Shown in pieces: positions 24,934 to 33,794 of a stretch of DNA of 64,000 bases. How positions within the stretch are numbered: the stretch's first letter is position 1; each line of letters opens with the position of its first letter. The DNA comes from Phaeobacter sp. G2 (GTDB lineage: Bacteria > Pseudomonadota > Alphaproteobacteria > Rhodobacterales > Rhodobacteraceae), in assembly GCA_025163595.1 (NCBI GenBank), contig CP104100.1, positions 496,001 through 560,000 of the forward strand. The letters are read 5' to 3'. Below the pieces are notes generated by a model. The model was given only the letters and a program-made list of their open reading frames with translations. It searched no databases and was not told the DNA's origin. The position numbers and the translations under genes are program-made.

Positions 24934-25812
24934 ATGGAGAATTGGGACGAAGTTCGCACCGCCTATCAGGTGGCCCGCATGGGGACTGTCAGTGGCGCCG
25001 CCGAGGTTCTGGGGGTGCATCATGCGACGGTGATCCGCCATATTGATGCAATTGAAACACGCCTGGGGGTGAAGCTGTTCCAGCGTCATGCCCGTGGCTA
25101 TACGCCAACGGAATCCGGTCAGGACCTGTTGCGGGTGGCGCAGGCCACAGATGACCAGTTCAGCCAGTTGGTTGGCCGGTTGAAAGGCCAGGGGGAAGAG
25201 GTCTCAGGCGAATTGGTGGTGACCTCACTGTCGTCGATGTCGCATCTACTGGTGCCAGTGCTGACCGAGTTCCAGCAGATGCATCCGGGCCTGGTTATTC
25301 GCTACCTCACCGGTGAGCGCCTGTTCAGGCTGGAGTACGGCGAGGCCCATGTGGCGCTGCGGGCAGGCAATGCACCGGATCAGCCGGACAATGTGGTGCA
25401 GCCCTTTCTCAAGCAGAAGATCGGTCTGTTTGCCTCCCAAGGCTATGTAGACCAGCACGGCATGCTGAAAGGTGTCGATGACCTGAAGAACCATCAGTTT
25501 GTTGGCACCGACAATCCAGACAGCCGCGCACCTTTCAACAAATGGCTGCGCGAACACACCACGGAAGAGACAATTATCTTCCGCTGCTCCGACGGTGTGG
25601 CAATGCAAGAGGCGGTTATGGCAGGGGCCGGCATTGGCTTTATGTCGATGTGGGAGGCCTCGCGCCGCCCGGCTTTGGTCAAGATGATGGATCCTCAGGC
25701 CGATTGGGAAGGCAGTCTTTGGTTGGTGACCCATGTGGACCTGCACCGCACCAACAAGGTGCAGAGTTTCCTCAGCTTTTTGAAAGAGCGCGCCAAGGCC
25801 TGGCAGCAATGA
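24934..25812 (+). CDS. LysR-family regulator
   Basis: A 292-residue regulator with the N-terminal winged helix (VARMGTVSGAAEVLGVHHATVIRHIDAIETRLGVKLFQR, about 11-50) and the substrate-binding-protein-like effector domain from residue 90. Start ATG 24934 has AAGGA eight bases upstream. The 152-base region shared with the divergent azoR gene is the expected binding site. The stop overlaps the next gene start (ATGA), so it may also drive the EamA permease as an operon. Confidence 0.92.
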   Translation: MENWDEVRTAYQVARMGTVSGAAEVLGVHHATVIRHIDAIETRLGVKLFQRHARGYTPTESGQDLLRVAQATDDQFSQLVGRLKGQGEEVSGELVVTSLSSMSHLLVPVLTEFQQMHPGLVIRYLTGERLFRLEYGEAHVALRAGNAPDQPDNVVQPFLKQKIGLFASQGYVDQHGMLKGVDDLKNHQFVGTDNPDSRAPFNKWLREHTTEETIIFRCSDGVAMQEAVMAGAGIGFMSMWEASRRPALVKMMDPQADWEGSLWLVTHVDLHRTNKVQSFLSFLKERAKAWQQ

Positions 25813-26714
25813 GCCCGGTTCAGCGCGCCCATGGCGCCATGCTGCTGTTTTCGATTCTGGTGGCGGGATCGTTTTCGCTGGGGGTTTTGATCGCCAATGA
25901 TATCGCGCCGATGGCGCTGAATGCGGTGCGTTTTGGCATCGCGGCGGTGGTGATTGGCGCGGTCGCCGGGCTAAGCGGCAAACTGCGACGGCATCATTTT
26001 CGGGCGCCCTGGCGCTATCTGGTAATGGGGGCGCTGTTTGCCAGCTACTTTGTGCTGATGTTTTATGGCTTGCAGACGGCAGATCCGGTCAGCGCCTCGG
26101 CGGTCTTTACCCTGACCCCGGTGCTCAGCGGGGTCTTTGGCTATCTGCTGCTGCGCCAGATTACCACGCCGCGCATGGCGCTGGCCTTGGGCATCGGCGC
26201 GGCGGGGGCGCTTTGGGTGATCTTCCGGGCCGACCTGGCGGCGCTGCGGGCCTTTGATATTGGCCGCGGAGAGATGATCTATTTTGTCGGCTGTGTTGCC
26301 CATGCGATCTATACGCCGGTGGTGCGTAAACTGAACCGGGGTGAGCCGGCGATTGCCTTTACCTTTGGCACCCTGATTGCCGGGGCACTGGTATTGCTGG
26401 TCGTTGGCTGGGGGGACATCCGCGCGACCCAGTGGAACGCCCTGCCGATGCTGGTTTGGGTTGGAATTTTTTATGTGGCGATATTTGCCAGCGCTGTCAC
26501 CTTTGTGTTGCTGCAGTTTGCCAGCCTTCACCTGCCTGCGGCCAAGGTCATGGCCTATACCTATCTGACTCCCAGTTGGGTGATTGTCTGGCAGGTCGCG
26601 CTGGGCAACCCGGCCCCAAGCGGGCTGATTCTGGTGGGGATTGCGCTGACGGTGGTGGCCCTGGTGTTGTTGCTCGAAGATGCGGCCAAGCCCGCGCGCC
26701 CTGTCAAAGCCTGA
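25809..26714 (+). CDS. EamA/DMT-family permease
   Basis: A 301-residue permease with ten predicted membrane helices in two EamA repeats (first about 10-140, second 150-290); the second opens with GEMIYFVGCVAHAIYTPVVRKLNRG. Start is fixed by the ATGA overlap with the LysR stop; longer in-frame sequence upstream belongs to the LysR gene in another frame. Export of a metabolite, possibly the LysR effector, is plausible but unproven. It converges on the ArsR gene with ten bases between stops. Confidence 0.9.
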   Translation: MSPVQRAHGAMLLFSILVAGSFSLGVLIANDIAPMALNAVRFGIAAVVIGAVAGLSGKLRRHHFRAPWRYLVMGALFASYFVLMFYGLQTADPVSASAVFTLTPVLSGVFGYLLLRQITTPRMALALGIGAAGALWVIFRADLAALRAFDIGRGEMIYFVGCVAHAIYTPVVRKLNRGEPAIAFTFGTLIAGALVLLVVGWGDIRATQWNALPMLVWVGIFYVAIFASAVTFVLLQFASLHLPAAKVMAYTYLTPSWVIVWQVALGNPAPSGLILVGIALTVVALVLLLEDAAKPARPVKA

Positions 26715-26724
26715 GCAGACTTGC

Positions 26725-27093
26725 TCAGATTTCGCTGTTCTGAATAGCCGGGGCCTGAGCGACTGGGGGCTGGTCGTCCAACTCGCTGGCCAGGAAGCGT
26801 TCAAACGCGTCCAGGTGCACCGGTTCAAACTGGCCAAACCCCTGCATCCAGACCGAAGCCGCCCGCATGGCGTCGGGCTGTAGTTTGCACCATTTCACCC
26901 GCCCGCGCTTTTCCTGCGCGATAAGACCCGCGCGGCTCAGGATGGTGAGGTGTTTGGAAATTGCCGCCAGCGACATCTCAAAAGGGTCCGCCACATCCGT
27001 TACGGCCATATCATCCTCCAACAACATGGTGAGGATCGCCCGACGGGTCGGGTCGGCCAGGGCGGCAAAGACGGTATCAAGTTCACTGGACAT
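26725..27093 (-). CDS. ArsR-family regulator
   Basis: A 122-residue winged-helix repressor: FAALADPTRRAILTMLLEDDMAVTDVADPFEMSLAAISKHLTILSRAGLI forms the DNA-binding part. It lacks the CxC metal site of ArsR/SmtB metal sensors, so it belongs to the non-metal group often linked to SRPBCC or transport genes. The ATG at 27093 is taken as start; upstream in-frame codons lie in the promoter. A six-base-pair palindrome 75 bases upstream is a candidate operator. Confidence 0.85.
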   Translation of the reverse strand: MSSELDTVFAALADPTRRAILTMLLEDDMAVTDVADPFEMSLAAISKHLTILSRAGLIAQEKRGRVKWCKLQPDAMRAASVWMQGFGQFEPVHLDAFERFLASELDDQPPVAQAPAIQNSEI

Positions 27094-27167
27094 ACCGCGC
27101 ACATTAGGCGCCTGTTTCGTTAAAGGAAAGCCGCGCTTGGTTTGCCAAAAGCAGGGTGAAACCAAAA

Positions 27168-27183
27168 TCAACCTTTTGGTTGA
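27168..27183. promoter_or_regulatory. Candidate ArsR operator
   Basis: TCAACC and GGTTGA flank TTTT, extending on each side as AA/T-rich sequence (AATCAACC...GGTTGAAT). It lies between the ArsR gene and the divergent F0 operon, where an autoregulatory operator is expected. Confidence 0.4.
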
Positions 27184-27308
27184 ATATGCCAATTCGCGGC
27201 TTCAGGGCGAAAGACGCCAAGTGACAGAAGCGCGCAGGGTAGGTGATTTTTGAAAAAAATATTTAATATCAAATACATACAGTATTTCTGGGGCTGTGGA
27301 CTCTGCAA

Positions 27309-27337
27309 TTGACTCTGTGGCCCCAGCGCCTTAGCAC
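27309..27337 (+). promoter_or_regulatory. Possible promoter of the F0 ATP synthase operon
   Basis: TTGACT and TAGCAC are 17 bases apart, 23 bases before the atpI start. The -10 box is poor. An AT-rich tract at 27246-27290 upstream could act as UP element. Position and spacing are the only support. Confidence 0.3.
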
Positions 27338-27359
27338 CTCACATAGAAATCGCGTGAGG

Positions 27360-27704
27360 ATGGCGCCTGTGACAGATGATGACCAAAAGCAGCGCATGGC
27401 GCAGCTGGAGGCCAAACTGGCAGCGGCGCGTAAGGCCCAAGAGCCCAAGCCGCGCGCGGATGAACACTACTCTCTGGCCAATCAGGCCTGGCGGATGGTG
27501 ATAGAATTGGTGGTCGGTCTCGGGATCGGCTTTGGCATCGGATTTGGGTTGGATCACCTTTTTGGGACCCTGCCTATCTTTATGGTGCTGTTTATACTGC
27601 TGGGACTTGTCGCAGGGGTGAAGGTGATGCTTCGCACCGCGCAGGAGATCCAGGAACAGAAACTGGCCGAACAGGCCGATGAAAATGCAAAGGCTCAGGA
27701 CTGA
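27360..27704 (+). CDS. atpI: ATP synthase assembly protein AtpI
   Basis: A 114-residue small membrane protein: a charged helical N-terminus (QRMAQLEAKLAAARKA) and two membrane helices (VIELVVGLGIGFGIGFGLDHLFG and IFMVLFILLGLVAGVKVMLR), typical of AtpI/AtpZ proteins that help c-ring assembly or Mg2+ supply. Start at ATG 27360; GTG 27369 is possible. It is the first gene of the F0 operon, 38 bases before atpB. Confidence 0.88.
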   Translation: MAPVTDDDQKQRMAQLEAKLAAARKAQEPKPRADEHYSLANQAWRMVIELVVGLGIGFGIGFGLDHLFGTLPIFMVLFILLGLVAGVKVMLRTAQEIQEQKLAEQADENAKAQD

Positions 27705-27742
27705 TCGCGTGATCAACACCTGACGACAGGAGAAGCGGAACG

Positions 27743-28543
27743 ATGGGCAAGCTGTTCTTTTACGTAGCATTGGCACTGGTAGTGGTGTCTGGCGTGCTTT
27801 TTGCACCTGAGCACGCGGCTCTGGCGATCCACCCGATGGATCAGTTCAACGTCGCCTCGCTCACTGGTGGCGCAGTAAACACCTTCGCAATTACCAATGT
27901 CACCCTCTGGCTTGCCCTGGCGGTTGTCTGCGTCTTCTTGCTGATGGTTGTTGGCTCTTCGCGCCGCGCCATCGTGCCTGGCCGCGCCCAGTCGGTTGCG
28001 GAACTGACCTATGGGTTCATCTACAAAATGGTTGAAGACGTGGCGGGCAAAGATGGCGTCAAGTTCTTCCCCTATATCATGACCCTGTTCATGTTCATCC
28101 TCATGGCCAACTTCTTGGGCCTGATCCCGATGTCCTTTACCACCACCTCGCATATCGCTGTTACCGCGATCCTGGCGGGTCTGGTGTTCTTTACCGTCAC
28201 CATCGTTGGCTTTGTCAAAAATGGCGCCGGTTTCCTTGGTCTCTTCTGGGTATCCAGCGCGCCTCTGGCCCTGCGCCCCATCCTGGCCATCATCGAACTC
28301 ATTTCCTACTTTGTACGCCCCGTGAGCCACAGCATTCGTCTGGCTGGCAACGTCATGGCGGGCCACGCGGTTCTGAAGGTTTTTGCAGGTTTTGCGGGCG
28401 CTCTGGGCCTGTTCAGCTTCCTGCCGATCTTTGCCATCACCGCAGTCTACGCTCTCGAAGTTCTGGTGGCCTTTATCCAGGCCTATGTCTTTACCATCCT
28501 GACCTGTGTGTATCTGAAAGATGCCCTGCATCCGAGCCACTAA
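27743..28543 (+). CDS. atpB: ATP synthase F0 subunit a
   Basis: The proton-channel stator subunit. A 266-residue membrane protein with six or so helices. The essential arginine lies in [17 protein letters not shown] near residue 195, and the final helix has [27 protein letters not shown] precedes the ATG. F1 genes are not in this window, in line with the split F0/F1 operons of Rhodobacterales. Confidence 0.97.
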   Translation: MGKLFFYVALALVVVSGVLFAPEHAALAIHPMDQFNVASLTGGAVNTFAITNVTLWLALAVVCVFLLMVVGSSRRAIVPGRAQSVAELTYGFIYKMVEDVAGKDGVKFFPYIMTLFMFILMANFLGLIPMSFTTTSHIAVTAILAGLVFFTVTIVGFVKNGAGFLGLFWVSSAPLALRPILAIIELISYFVRPVSHSIRLAGNVMAGHAVLKVFAGFAGALGLFSFLPIFAITAVYALEVLVAFIQAYVFTILTCVYLKDALHPSH

Positions 28544-28629
28544 GGTCTAGATCCAACAAGTTACCGGATGATCCGTTCCTGGGTCATTCGGGTCCCAAAT
28601 CACCACATTCCATCGTAAGGAGAATACCC

Positions 28630-28866
28630 ATGGAAGGCGATATCGCACAACTCGGTCAGTTCATCGGCGCAGGCCTGGCAGCAATCGGTTCCGGCGCAGC
28701 CGCAATCGGTGTTGGCCACGTAGCCGGCAACTTCCTGGCAGGCGCACTGCGCAACCCATCGGCAGCCGCCGGCCAGACAGCTACTCTCTTCATCGGCATC
28801 GCCTTTGCAGAAGCCCTGGGCATCTTCTCGTTCCTGGTTGCTCTGCTGCTGATGTTCGCAGTCTAA
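28630..28866 (+). CDS. atpE: ATP synthase F0 subunit c
   Basis: The 78-residue rotor-ring subunit: two helices with a polar loop ALRNP at 39-43 and the proton-carrying Glu61 in [11 protein letters not shown]. The glycine-rich first helix ([13 protein letters not shown]) is typical. TAAGGAG lies before the ATG. Confidence 0.97.
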   Translation: MEGDIAQLGQFIGAGLAAIGSGAAAIGVGHVAGNFLAGALRNPSAAAGQTATLFIGIAFAEALGIFSFLVALLLMFAV

Positions 28867-28953
28867 GACCTTAGGACACTTTATCCTTACGGTCGGGCGG
28901 TAGGCCCAATGGCCCACCGCCCGATGTAACGGCAAGTTCCCTAGGAGGACGAC

Positions 28954-29502
28954 ATGGCATCTAATACGCAAGACGCAGCTCACGGCGCCGCCGAGGCCGC
29001 GCACGGCTCTGCTCCGGGCATGCCGCAGCTGGATTTCTCGACCTTCGGGAACCAGATCTTCTGGCTGGCAATCGCGCTGGTCGCGATCTATCTCATTTTG
29101 TCGCGTGTCGCGCTGCCCCGCATTGCTGCGGTTCTGGCAGAGCGTCAGGGGACCATCACCAACGACCTTGCTGCGGCTGAAGATCTGAAAGCCAAGGCAG
29201 TTGAGGCCGAAGACGCTTATAACAAGGCCCTGGCAGACGCCCGCGCTGAGGCACAGCGTATCGCCGCCGAAACACGCGCCGAAATCCAGGTTGGCCTGGA
29301 CGAAGCGATTGCCAAGGCGGACGAACAGATTGCAGCCAAAGCGGCTGAGTCTGAAAAAGCCATTGGCGAGATCAAAGCTGGCGCGCTGGAAAGCGTGAAA
29401 GTTGTGGCCGCCGACACCGCCGAAGCTCTGGTAACAGCGCTGGGTGGCAAAGCAGATGCAAAAGCAGTCGCGACAGCGGTTGCCGACCGGATGAAAGGTT
29501 AA
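28954..29502 (+). CDS. atpX: ATP synthase F0 subunit b'
   Basis: A 182-residue peripheral-stalk subunit. One membrane helix (about 33-52, [20 protein letters not shown]) is followed by a long Ala/Glu/Lys coiled coil. Photosynthetic bacteria, chloroplasts and many alphaproteobacteria carry paired b and b' subunits; the His-, Gly- and Ala-rich N-terminal tail before the helix marks this as b'. TAGGAGG precedes the ATG; the next gene starts five bases after its stop. Confidence 0.93.
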   Translation: MASNTQDAAHGAAEAAHGSAPGMPQLDFSTFGNQIFWLAIALVAIYLILSRVALPRIAAVLAERQGTITNDLAAAEDLKAKAVEAEDAYNKALADARAEAQRIAAETRAEIQVGLDEAIAKADEQIAAKAAESEKAIGEIKAGALESVKVVAADTAEALVTALGGKADAKAVATAVADRMKG

Positions 29503-29506
29503 GGAC

Positions 29507-30067
29507 ATGCGCACAGTTCTGGCAATTGCCCTCACCCTTGGGGCCACCAGCCCGGCGTTTGCCGCCTCTGGTCCCTTCCTGTCGATGAGCAACACCAACT
29601 TTGTTGTTCTGCTCGGCTTTCTTCTGTTTGTTGGCATTCTTCTGTTTGTCAAAGTGCCTAGCCTGCTGGGTGGCCAATTGGACGCCCGCGCCGAAGGTAT
29701 CCAGAAGGAACTGAACGAAGCCCGCGCCCTGCGGGAAGAAGCTCAGACCATTCTGGCCTCCTACGAGCGCAAGCAGCAGGAAGTTCAGGCACAGGCCGAT
29801 CGTATCGTGGCTGCGGCCCGTGAGGATGCGGCGGCTGCTGCCGAAGAGGCCAAGGCGGATCTGGAAACTTCCATCGCCCGCCGTCTTGTGGCTGCAGAAG
29901 AGCAGATCGCATCTGCCGAAGCTTCGGCAGTGAAAGAAGTACGCGATCAGGCGATCTCCATCGCTGTTGCTGCTGCCGATCAAGTGATCGCCAAGCAGAT
30001 GACAGCGACTGAGGCAAACAAACTGATCGATGCGGCGATCACCGACGTCAACGACAAGCTGCACTAA
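29507..30067 (+). CDS. atpF: ATP synthase F0 subunit b
   Basis: A 186-residue stalk subunit with a cleavable-looking N-terminus ([16 protein letters not shown]), a membrane helix ([21 protein letters not shown]) and a long coiled coil rich in Ala, Glu and Arg. It pairs with b' to form the stator. Last gene of the operon, followed by a strong terminator. Confidence 0.95.
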   Translation: MRTVLAIALTLGATSPAFAASGPFLSMSNTNFVVLLGFLLFVGILLFVKVPSLLGGQLDARAEGIQKELNEARALREEAQTILASYERKQQEVQAQADRIVAAAREDAAAAAEEAKADLETSIARRLVAAEEQIASAEASAVKEVRDQAISIAVAAADQVIAKQMTATEANKLIDAAITDVNDKLH

Positions 30068-30098
30068 ATCACAACGATCACTGTATCTGAGTGTTCAA

Positions 30099-30126
30099 AA
30101 CCCGGCCCTTGTGGCCGGGTTTTTTT
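30099..30126 (+). terminator. Terminator of the F0 operon
   Basis: AACCCGGCC and GGCCGGGTT form a nine-base-pair stem with a five-base loop, followed by seven T. It lies 32 bases after the atpF stop. Confidence 0.92.
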
Positions 30127-30292
30127 GTCTTTGCTTTTGTTCCAGGCCGCATTCGCGCGGTTCGAAGGGGGATACCTGCGCGTGACGCCGCGCCAGCCAA
30201 TGCACACGCACCCCATATCCGCTGGCGGGCGGTCCGACTGGAAGTGATGCAACGGGCAGGGGTTTTTCCGGTGGCACAGACTGGGTGCTGAG

Positions 30293-30312
30293 GTCGTCAG
30301 ATGTCGTCAGAT
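30293..30312. repeat. Ten-base tandem duplication
   Basis: GTCGTCAGAT occurs twice in a row and a third partial copy (GTCTGC) follows. No function is evident. It lies in the 280-base non-coding gap between the F0 terminator and zinT, which otherwise holds only the inverted repeat at 30338-30374. Confidence 0.4.
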
Positions 30313-30337
30313 GTCTGCTTTGACGCTATCTTATCAA

Positions 30338-30374
30338 CATTCTACATAGCGGCCAAAGTCCGCTATGTAGAATG
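30338..30374. repeat. Perfect 15-base inverted repeat
   Basis: CATTCTACATAGCGG and its exact complement flank a seven-base loop, 33 bases past the zinT stop. The stem is long and free of mismatches, but no T-run follows on either strand. It may end or stabilise the zinT transcript, or be a small mobile palindromic element. Confidence 0.6.
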
Positions 30375-30406
30375 CGTGCATTTTTCCTGTTCAGGAATGC
30401 ACCAAG

Positions 30407-31072
30407 TTAGTGGGCCATCATTTCAGATGCGATCTCTGCACCGCTCAACACGGCTGGGAAATATGTTGGCCAGTTGGTGACTTCTGTCAGCAACTCAGCG
30501 CGGTCATTACCCCAGTAAAGATGGTAGTGGTCGGCCTTGGTTGGTGCAATCTTGTGGTCGCTGAACTGAATGAACCGAGGCGCGGCCGCGTCGCCGCCGG
30601 ATTTTTCAAAAATGAAGCGCACACCCTGATTGCCGGATTTGTAGGTCAGGATTTCATATCCGTCTTCGGCGTACTGCCCCTGCACAGGTTGGCCGTCCCG
30701 GAAAAAAGTCACGCTGGGGCCGTCGATCAGGATACGCTCCACATCTGTTTTGTAGCCGACCTCGTAGTAGGCACGGTACTCCTCAGCGGATTTTTCTCCA
30801 TGTTCAGCTTTGTGTTCCATCACTGCATCCAAAGTGCCGTCTTGCAGGAGCGGGTAAAGCGACTGCCAGTCGCCACCCCAGTCAGACAGGTTGCGGGCTT
30901 TAACCGCAGCGGCGTCGACCAGGGATGGCCCCTCTTCCTTATGTGAGTGTGTATGGGTATGGGTGTGAGTGGTGGCGGAATTTTCCGCTGTTTGCGCCAT
31001 TACCTGCGCCGAACTAACGATCAGCGCGCCAAGCGCAATGACGCCAACGCGTTTGAGGATTGTCTGTTTCAT
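30407..31072 (-). CDS. zinT: Periplasmic zinc/cadmium-binding protein ZinT
   Basis: A 221-residue zinc chaperone that helps ZnuA scavenge zinc in the periplasm. A signal peptide (residues 1-26, ending VMAQ) is followed by a His-rich metal-gathering stretch with five alternating HT/HS pairs (about 35-44) and the ZinT domain: LSDWGGDWQSLYP, the EYRAYYEVGYKTD segment, FIQFSDHKIAPTKADHYHLYWG (cluster of metal His) and a C-terminal WPTYFP. A perfect 30-base palindrome of Zur type lies 27 bases upstream of the start. No znuABC gene is in the window. Confidence 0.93.
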   Translation of the reverse strand: MKQTILKRVGVIALGALIVSSAQVMAQTAENSATTHTHTHTHSHKEEGPSLVDAAAVKARNLSDWGGDWQSLYPLLQDGTLDAVMEHKAEHGEKSAEEYRAYYEVGYKTDVERILIDGPSVTFFRDGQPVQGQYAEDGYEILTYKSGNQGVRFIFEKSGGDAAAPRFIQFSDHKIAPTKADHYHLYWGNDRAELLTEVTNWPTYFPAVLSGAEIASEMMAH

Positions 31073-31098
31073 GTGAAGCTTCCTGCCTTTGCTATGAT

Positions 31099-31128
31099 GG
31101 ATTTGTTATGATATATCATAACAAATCC
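31099..31128. promoter_or_regulatory. Perfect 30-base palindrome, probable Zur operator
   Basis: The sequence from 31099 to 31128 is its own exact reverse complement, centred on GATATATC with GTTATG/CATAAC half-sites, which resembles the GTTATA-type half-sites of Zur boxes. It lies directly upstream of zinT, where Zur repression under zinc sufficiency is expected. The match is by symmetry and known style of Zur boxes, not by a matrix search. Confidence 0.75.
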
Positions 31129-31411
31129 AGTCAGTATCTCTCCCTGATTAATTTGGCAAGACGCACTGCCCCTAACCGCAAGGTTTAAGCGGAGTCCGCA
31201 CAGAACAAGTGAAAGCGATCAGTGACCTGGCAAGAGCAAATGAAAGCTCTGCCCCGCGTAGTCGACAAGCATGATTTACAGAAAGGCCAGAGCCGCATTG
31301 GGTTCTATCGTGAGGAAACCAGAATTTACCTAATGAGCGGTGCCAATGGGGGGACAGGGCTGCATTTGCGGTGCCTTCCTTCCCATTGGCCGCCTGTGAT
31401 AGGCCGCGCCA
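31129..31411. other. Non-coding gap between zinT and the PHP gene
   Basis: Beyond the Zur palindrome, this 283-base stretch holds no gene I can support. A plus-strand frame opens with GTG at 31222 but soon runs antisense through the PHP gene and has no recognisable product. Confidence 0.4.
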
Positions 31412-32332
31412 TCACAAGCGAAAGGGATTGGTCCAGGCGCGTTTGCCTGCAGCGTCCACCACTGTTACCCGCAGCCAGGGCGAATTGCGGAACCGGTGTA
31501 GAGGGATCTGGCCGCGGGTCATTGAGGCACCATGGATGGCAGTCGCCGCCTGGCCGTGGCCTTGCAGGATCATCGTTGACGCGGCGGTGCTTTCGATCTC
31601 GATTGTGTCGCTGGTGAGTGTCACATTGCGAATTTCTGGCCCTTGCGAGCTGTAGAAATCGCCTTGTTTCAGGGCTTGCAGCAGAAGCTCAGGATCGTTG
31701 GCCTCTGCCTTGACCATGACCCAACCGCCAAAATGGTCTGGTTCAGTGAAATGGGCGTCATCGGTGGCGATAAGCGTCATATCACGGCCTTCTGACAGCA
31801 ACAGGTCGAGCACATGCCCGCCACCCTCGCGGTCGCAACCGATGGCACAGCCGTGATTATAGATCTCGACCGCATGCGCCGCTTCGATTGAACGCGCATC
31901 AGCAAGAGTCAGGCCGGACCAGTGCGGATGGGCGATGGCGACAAATGCGCCGGCGTCCCGGGCGCGCGCCGCAAGCTCCGGGCCTGTTTCCTGATCGTCC
32001 ACCGGATGAAAGCCCGGAGCGTTGGGCGCTGCAAACCCTTCGGGCAGGCCAACCGCAAGGATGTGCCACAGTTCACCGTTTCCCATGGCGCCGGAATGCA
32101 GCTCCGCCCCGAGAAGCGTGGTGAACCTGTCGTCGCGAAATGGTTTTGTATCCGCAAGGGGATAGTCATAGGCGCCGATGAAATGATCTGTCAGCGCCAG
32201 GAAATCATAGCCTTCGGCCTTGTACCGGCGGCACACTTCTGCGGGCTCAAGGCAGCCGTCCGACAGGGTCGAGTGGGTGTGCAGATTGCCTCGCCAGAAA
32301 CGGCCGGGAGTTGAAAATGCTGACAAGACCAT
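31412..32332 (-). CDS. PHP-domain phosphoesterase-like protein
   Basis: A 306-residue PHP protein. Metal-binding motifs are in order: NLHTHSTLSDG (residues 16-26), LTDHF near 47, GAELHSG, AIAHPHWSG and, last, ATDDAHF. These match the tri-nuclear site of PHP phosphoesterases. It lacks polymerase or HisK-specific elements; predicted to hydrolyse a phosphoester in the cytoplasm. GGGGGAAA precedes the ATG. The C-terminal 70 residues form a beta-rich extra domain. It is divergent from the TPR protein gene. Confidence 0.85.
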   Translation of the reverse strand: MVLSAFSTPGRFWRGNLHTHSTLSDGCLEPAEVCRRYKAEGYDFLALTDHFIGAYDYPLADTKPFRDDRFTTLLGAELHSGAMGNGELWHILAVGLPEGFAAPNAPGFHPVDDQETGPELAARARDAGAFVAIAHPHWSGLTLADARSIEAAHAVEIYNHGCAIGCDREGGGHVLDLLLSEGRDMTLIATDDAHFTEPDHFGGWVMVKAEANDPELLLQALKQGDFYSSQGPEIRNVTLTSDTIEIESTAASTMILQGHGQAATAIHGASMTRGQIPLHRFRNSPWLRVTVVDAAGKRAWTNPFRL

Positions 32333-32426
32333 TGTGATTTCCCCCTAGAAATTCTGATGCCTGAATAGGCGCTCCGGGAAACGGATTTGTGACAAATCTG
32401 TTGCGGAATCGGGATAGGGTGGCGCC

Positions 32427-32975
32427 ATGAAACTGGACCGACTTCAGCGCGCCCTTCAGACCGGAAACTGGGGGCAGGCCGCAGATATACTTGCCCCTTT
32501 GGTGGCGGGTGCTGATCCGCATCCATCAATGATGTACAACTACGGCAAGGTCCTGATCGAACTTGGCCGGATGGCGCAGGCGCAGGCGATGTTGCGGCGC
32601 ACGGTTCAGGTCATGCCGCAGCATTCGGCCGCCTGGTTTGAACTTGGCCGCGCGGCGCTGAGTGCGGAAGATTTCGAGACCGGGTTTGAGGCCTTTAGCC
32701 GCGCGCTGGTTCTTGAACCCACAGACACCGATGCGCGGCGCAATCTGGGACGGGTTGGGGTGCGATTGGGGCGGTTTGGCGCGGCGCAGGCGGCTTGGAG
32801 CGCGCTGCGTGGCGATCCCGAGGCGGACCTGGCCCTGTACCGGATAGCGGCGGAGACCGGCGCGGCCAATACGTCGGATCTGCGGCGAGACCTGCTGGAC
32901 AACCACCCGGACAAGGCGGCGGTGATCCGCACCTTGGTGCGTGTGTCAAAGGGCTCGGTACCACTGAGCCTGTAG
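32427..32975 (+). CDS. TPR-repeat protein
   Basis: A 182-residue soluble protein with about three TPR units: MMYNYGKVLIELGRMAQAQAML near 36-57, AAWFELGRAALSAEDFETGFEAF near 71-93 and ARRNLGRVGVRLGRFGAAQAAW near 105-126. No signal peptide or catalytic domain. TPR domains mediate protein contacts; the partner is not apparent. It stands alone between the PHP gene and the end of the ABC transporter operon. Confidence 0.8.
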   Translation: MKLDRLQRALQTGNWGQAADILAPLVAGADPHPSMMYNYGKVLIELGRMAQAQAMLRRTVQVMPQHSAAWFELGRAALSAEDFETGFEAFSRALVLEPTDTDARRNLGRVGVRLGRFGAAQAAWSALRGDPEADLALYRIAAETGAANTSDLRRDLLDNHPDKAAVIRTLVRVSKGSVPLSL

Positions 32976-33086
32976 GGGCAGCACCTAGGCCATTGGCGTC
33001 TGTTTCGGCGGGTTAAACACGCGATACAACTGTTGCGATTTGTCTGGCTGCACTACGATCACATGGCAAAATGACCTGCGTGCCCC

Positions 33087-33794
33087 CTAACCGGGGCGGT
33101 GCCGCTGCCGGAAGCTCTTGCGATACACGCCGCGTTCCTGGCCCAGTGCATGCTGAACCTCACGGTTGCGGGCGATTTCGTTCTCCGTCATGTCACCAAC
33201 ATCCAGCGCAGGCACCTCGCGCTGGATTGCAAAGACCTGTGCGACAGGTGTTCCTTTGGCCAGTGTGCCTTCGAATTTGGGGTCGGTCCAAAGCGCTGGG
33301 AAATGGACGTAGCCGTCTTTGAACAGATCACAGTCAACAACACCGGATAGCGCCCGGAAGGGCAGGTCTTCCCGGTTTAGCGGATGGGTGAACAGCAGCG
33401 ACCAGCCCGGTGGCGTCTCGAGTGTCCAGAAGTTGATGAACTTTACCACCGCATTGCTGGCCAACTTGAACGGGGCGCCACTGGCCTGTTCCGGCACATG
33501 CAGCCCAACCGGCGCGCGCGAAATCAGCGCATCCTGTAGGATCGGCGGATCCCAATCCCAGGCGATCTCACCGTTGCTGATGTGCAGATCCGTGGCCAGC
33601 GGGATGATGACACCGGACGACAGCGCATCAATAATGGGCGGGCAGTGCTTCAGTGTACGCACCACTTCGCCGCCAAGACTGGGGGCCGCAACCTCCGAGG
33701 GCATGGATTTCAGCCAGTCGGGCAGGGTCTGGGCCGCTGGCACCGGTTCGGGCAAAAGCGGGCGCAGTTTTGGATGACAGCGGGCGCGGATCAC
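33087..33794 (-). CDS. DUF6065-like protein at the end of an ABC operon
   Basis: A 235-residue protein starting at GTG 33794, whose GTGA overlaps the stop of the upstream permease gene. Family-like blocks are HCPPIIDALSSGVIIPLATD, ISRAPVGLHVPEQASGAPF, FWTLETPPGWSLLFTHPLNR and SGVVDCDLFKDGYVHFPALWTDP, which I recall from DUF6065 proteins; no biochemical role is known to me. There is no signal peptide or membrane segment. Position as last gene after four transporter genes suggests it acts on, or binds, the imported compound. Confidence 0.72.
   Translation of the reverse strand: MIRARCHPKLRPLLPEPVPAAQTLPDWLKSMPSEVAAPSLGGEVVRTLKHCPPIIDALSSGVIIPLATDLHISNGEIAWDWDPPILQDALISRAPVGLHVPEQASGAPFKLASNAVVKFINFWTLETPPGWSLLFTHPLNREDLPFRALSGVVDCDLFKDGYVHFPALWTDPKFEGTLAKGTPVAQVFAIQREVPALDVGDMTENEIARNREVQHALGQERGVYRKSFRQRHRPG

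Noticed and set aside
31222..31617. Plus-strand frame starting with GTG downstream of zinT promoter
   Set aside because: Two thirds lie antisense to the PHP gene and the first 50 residues match nothing I recognise.
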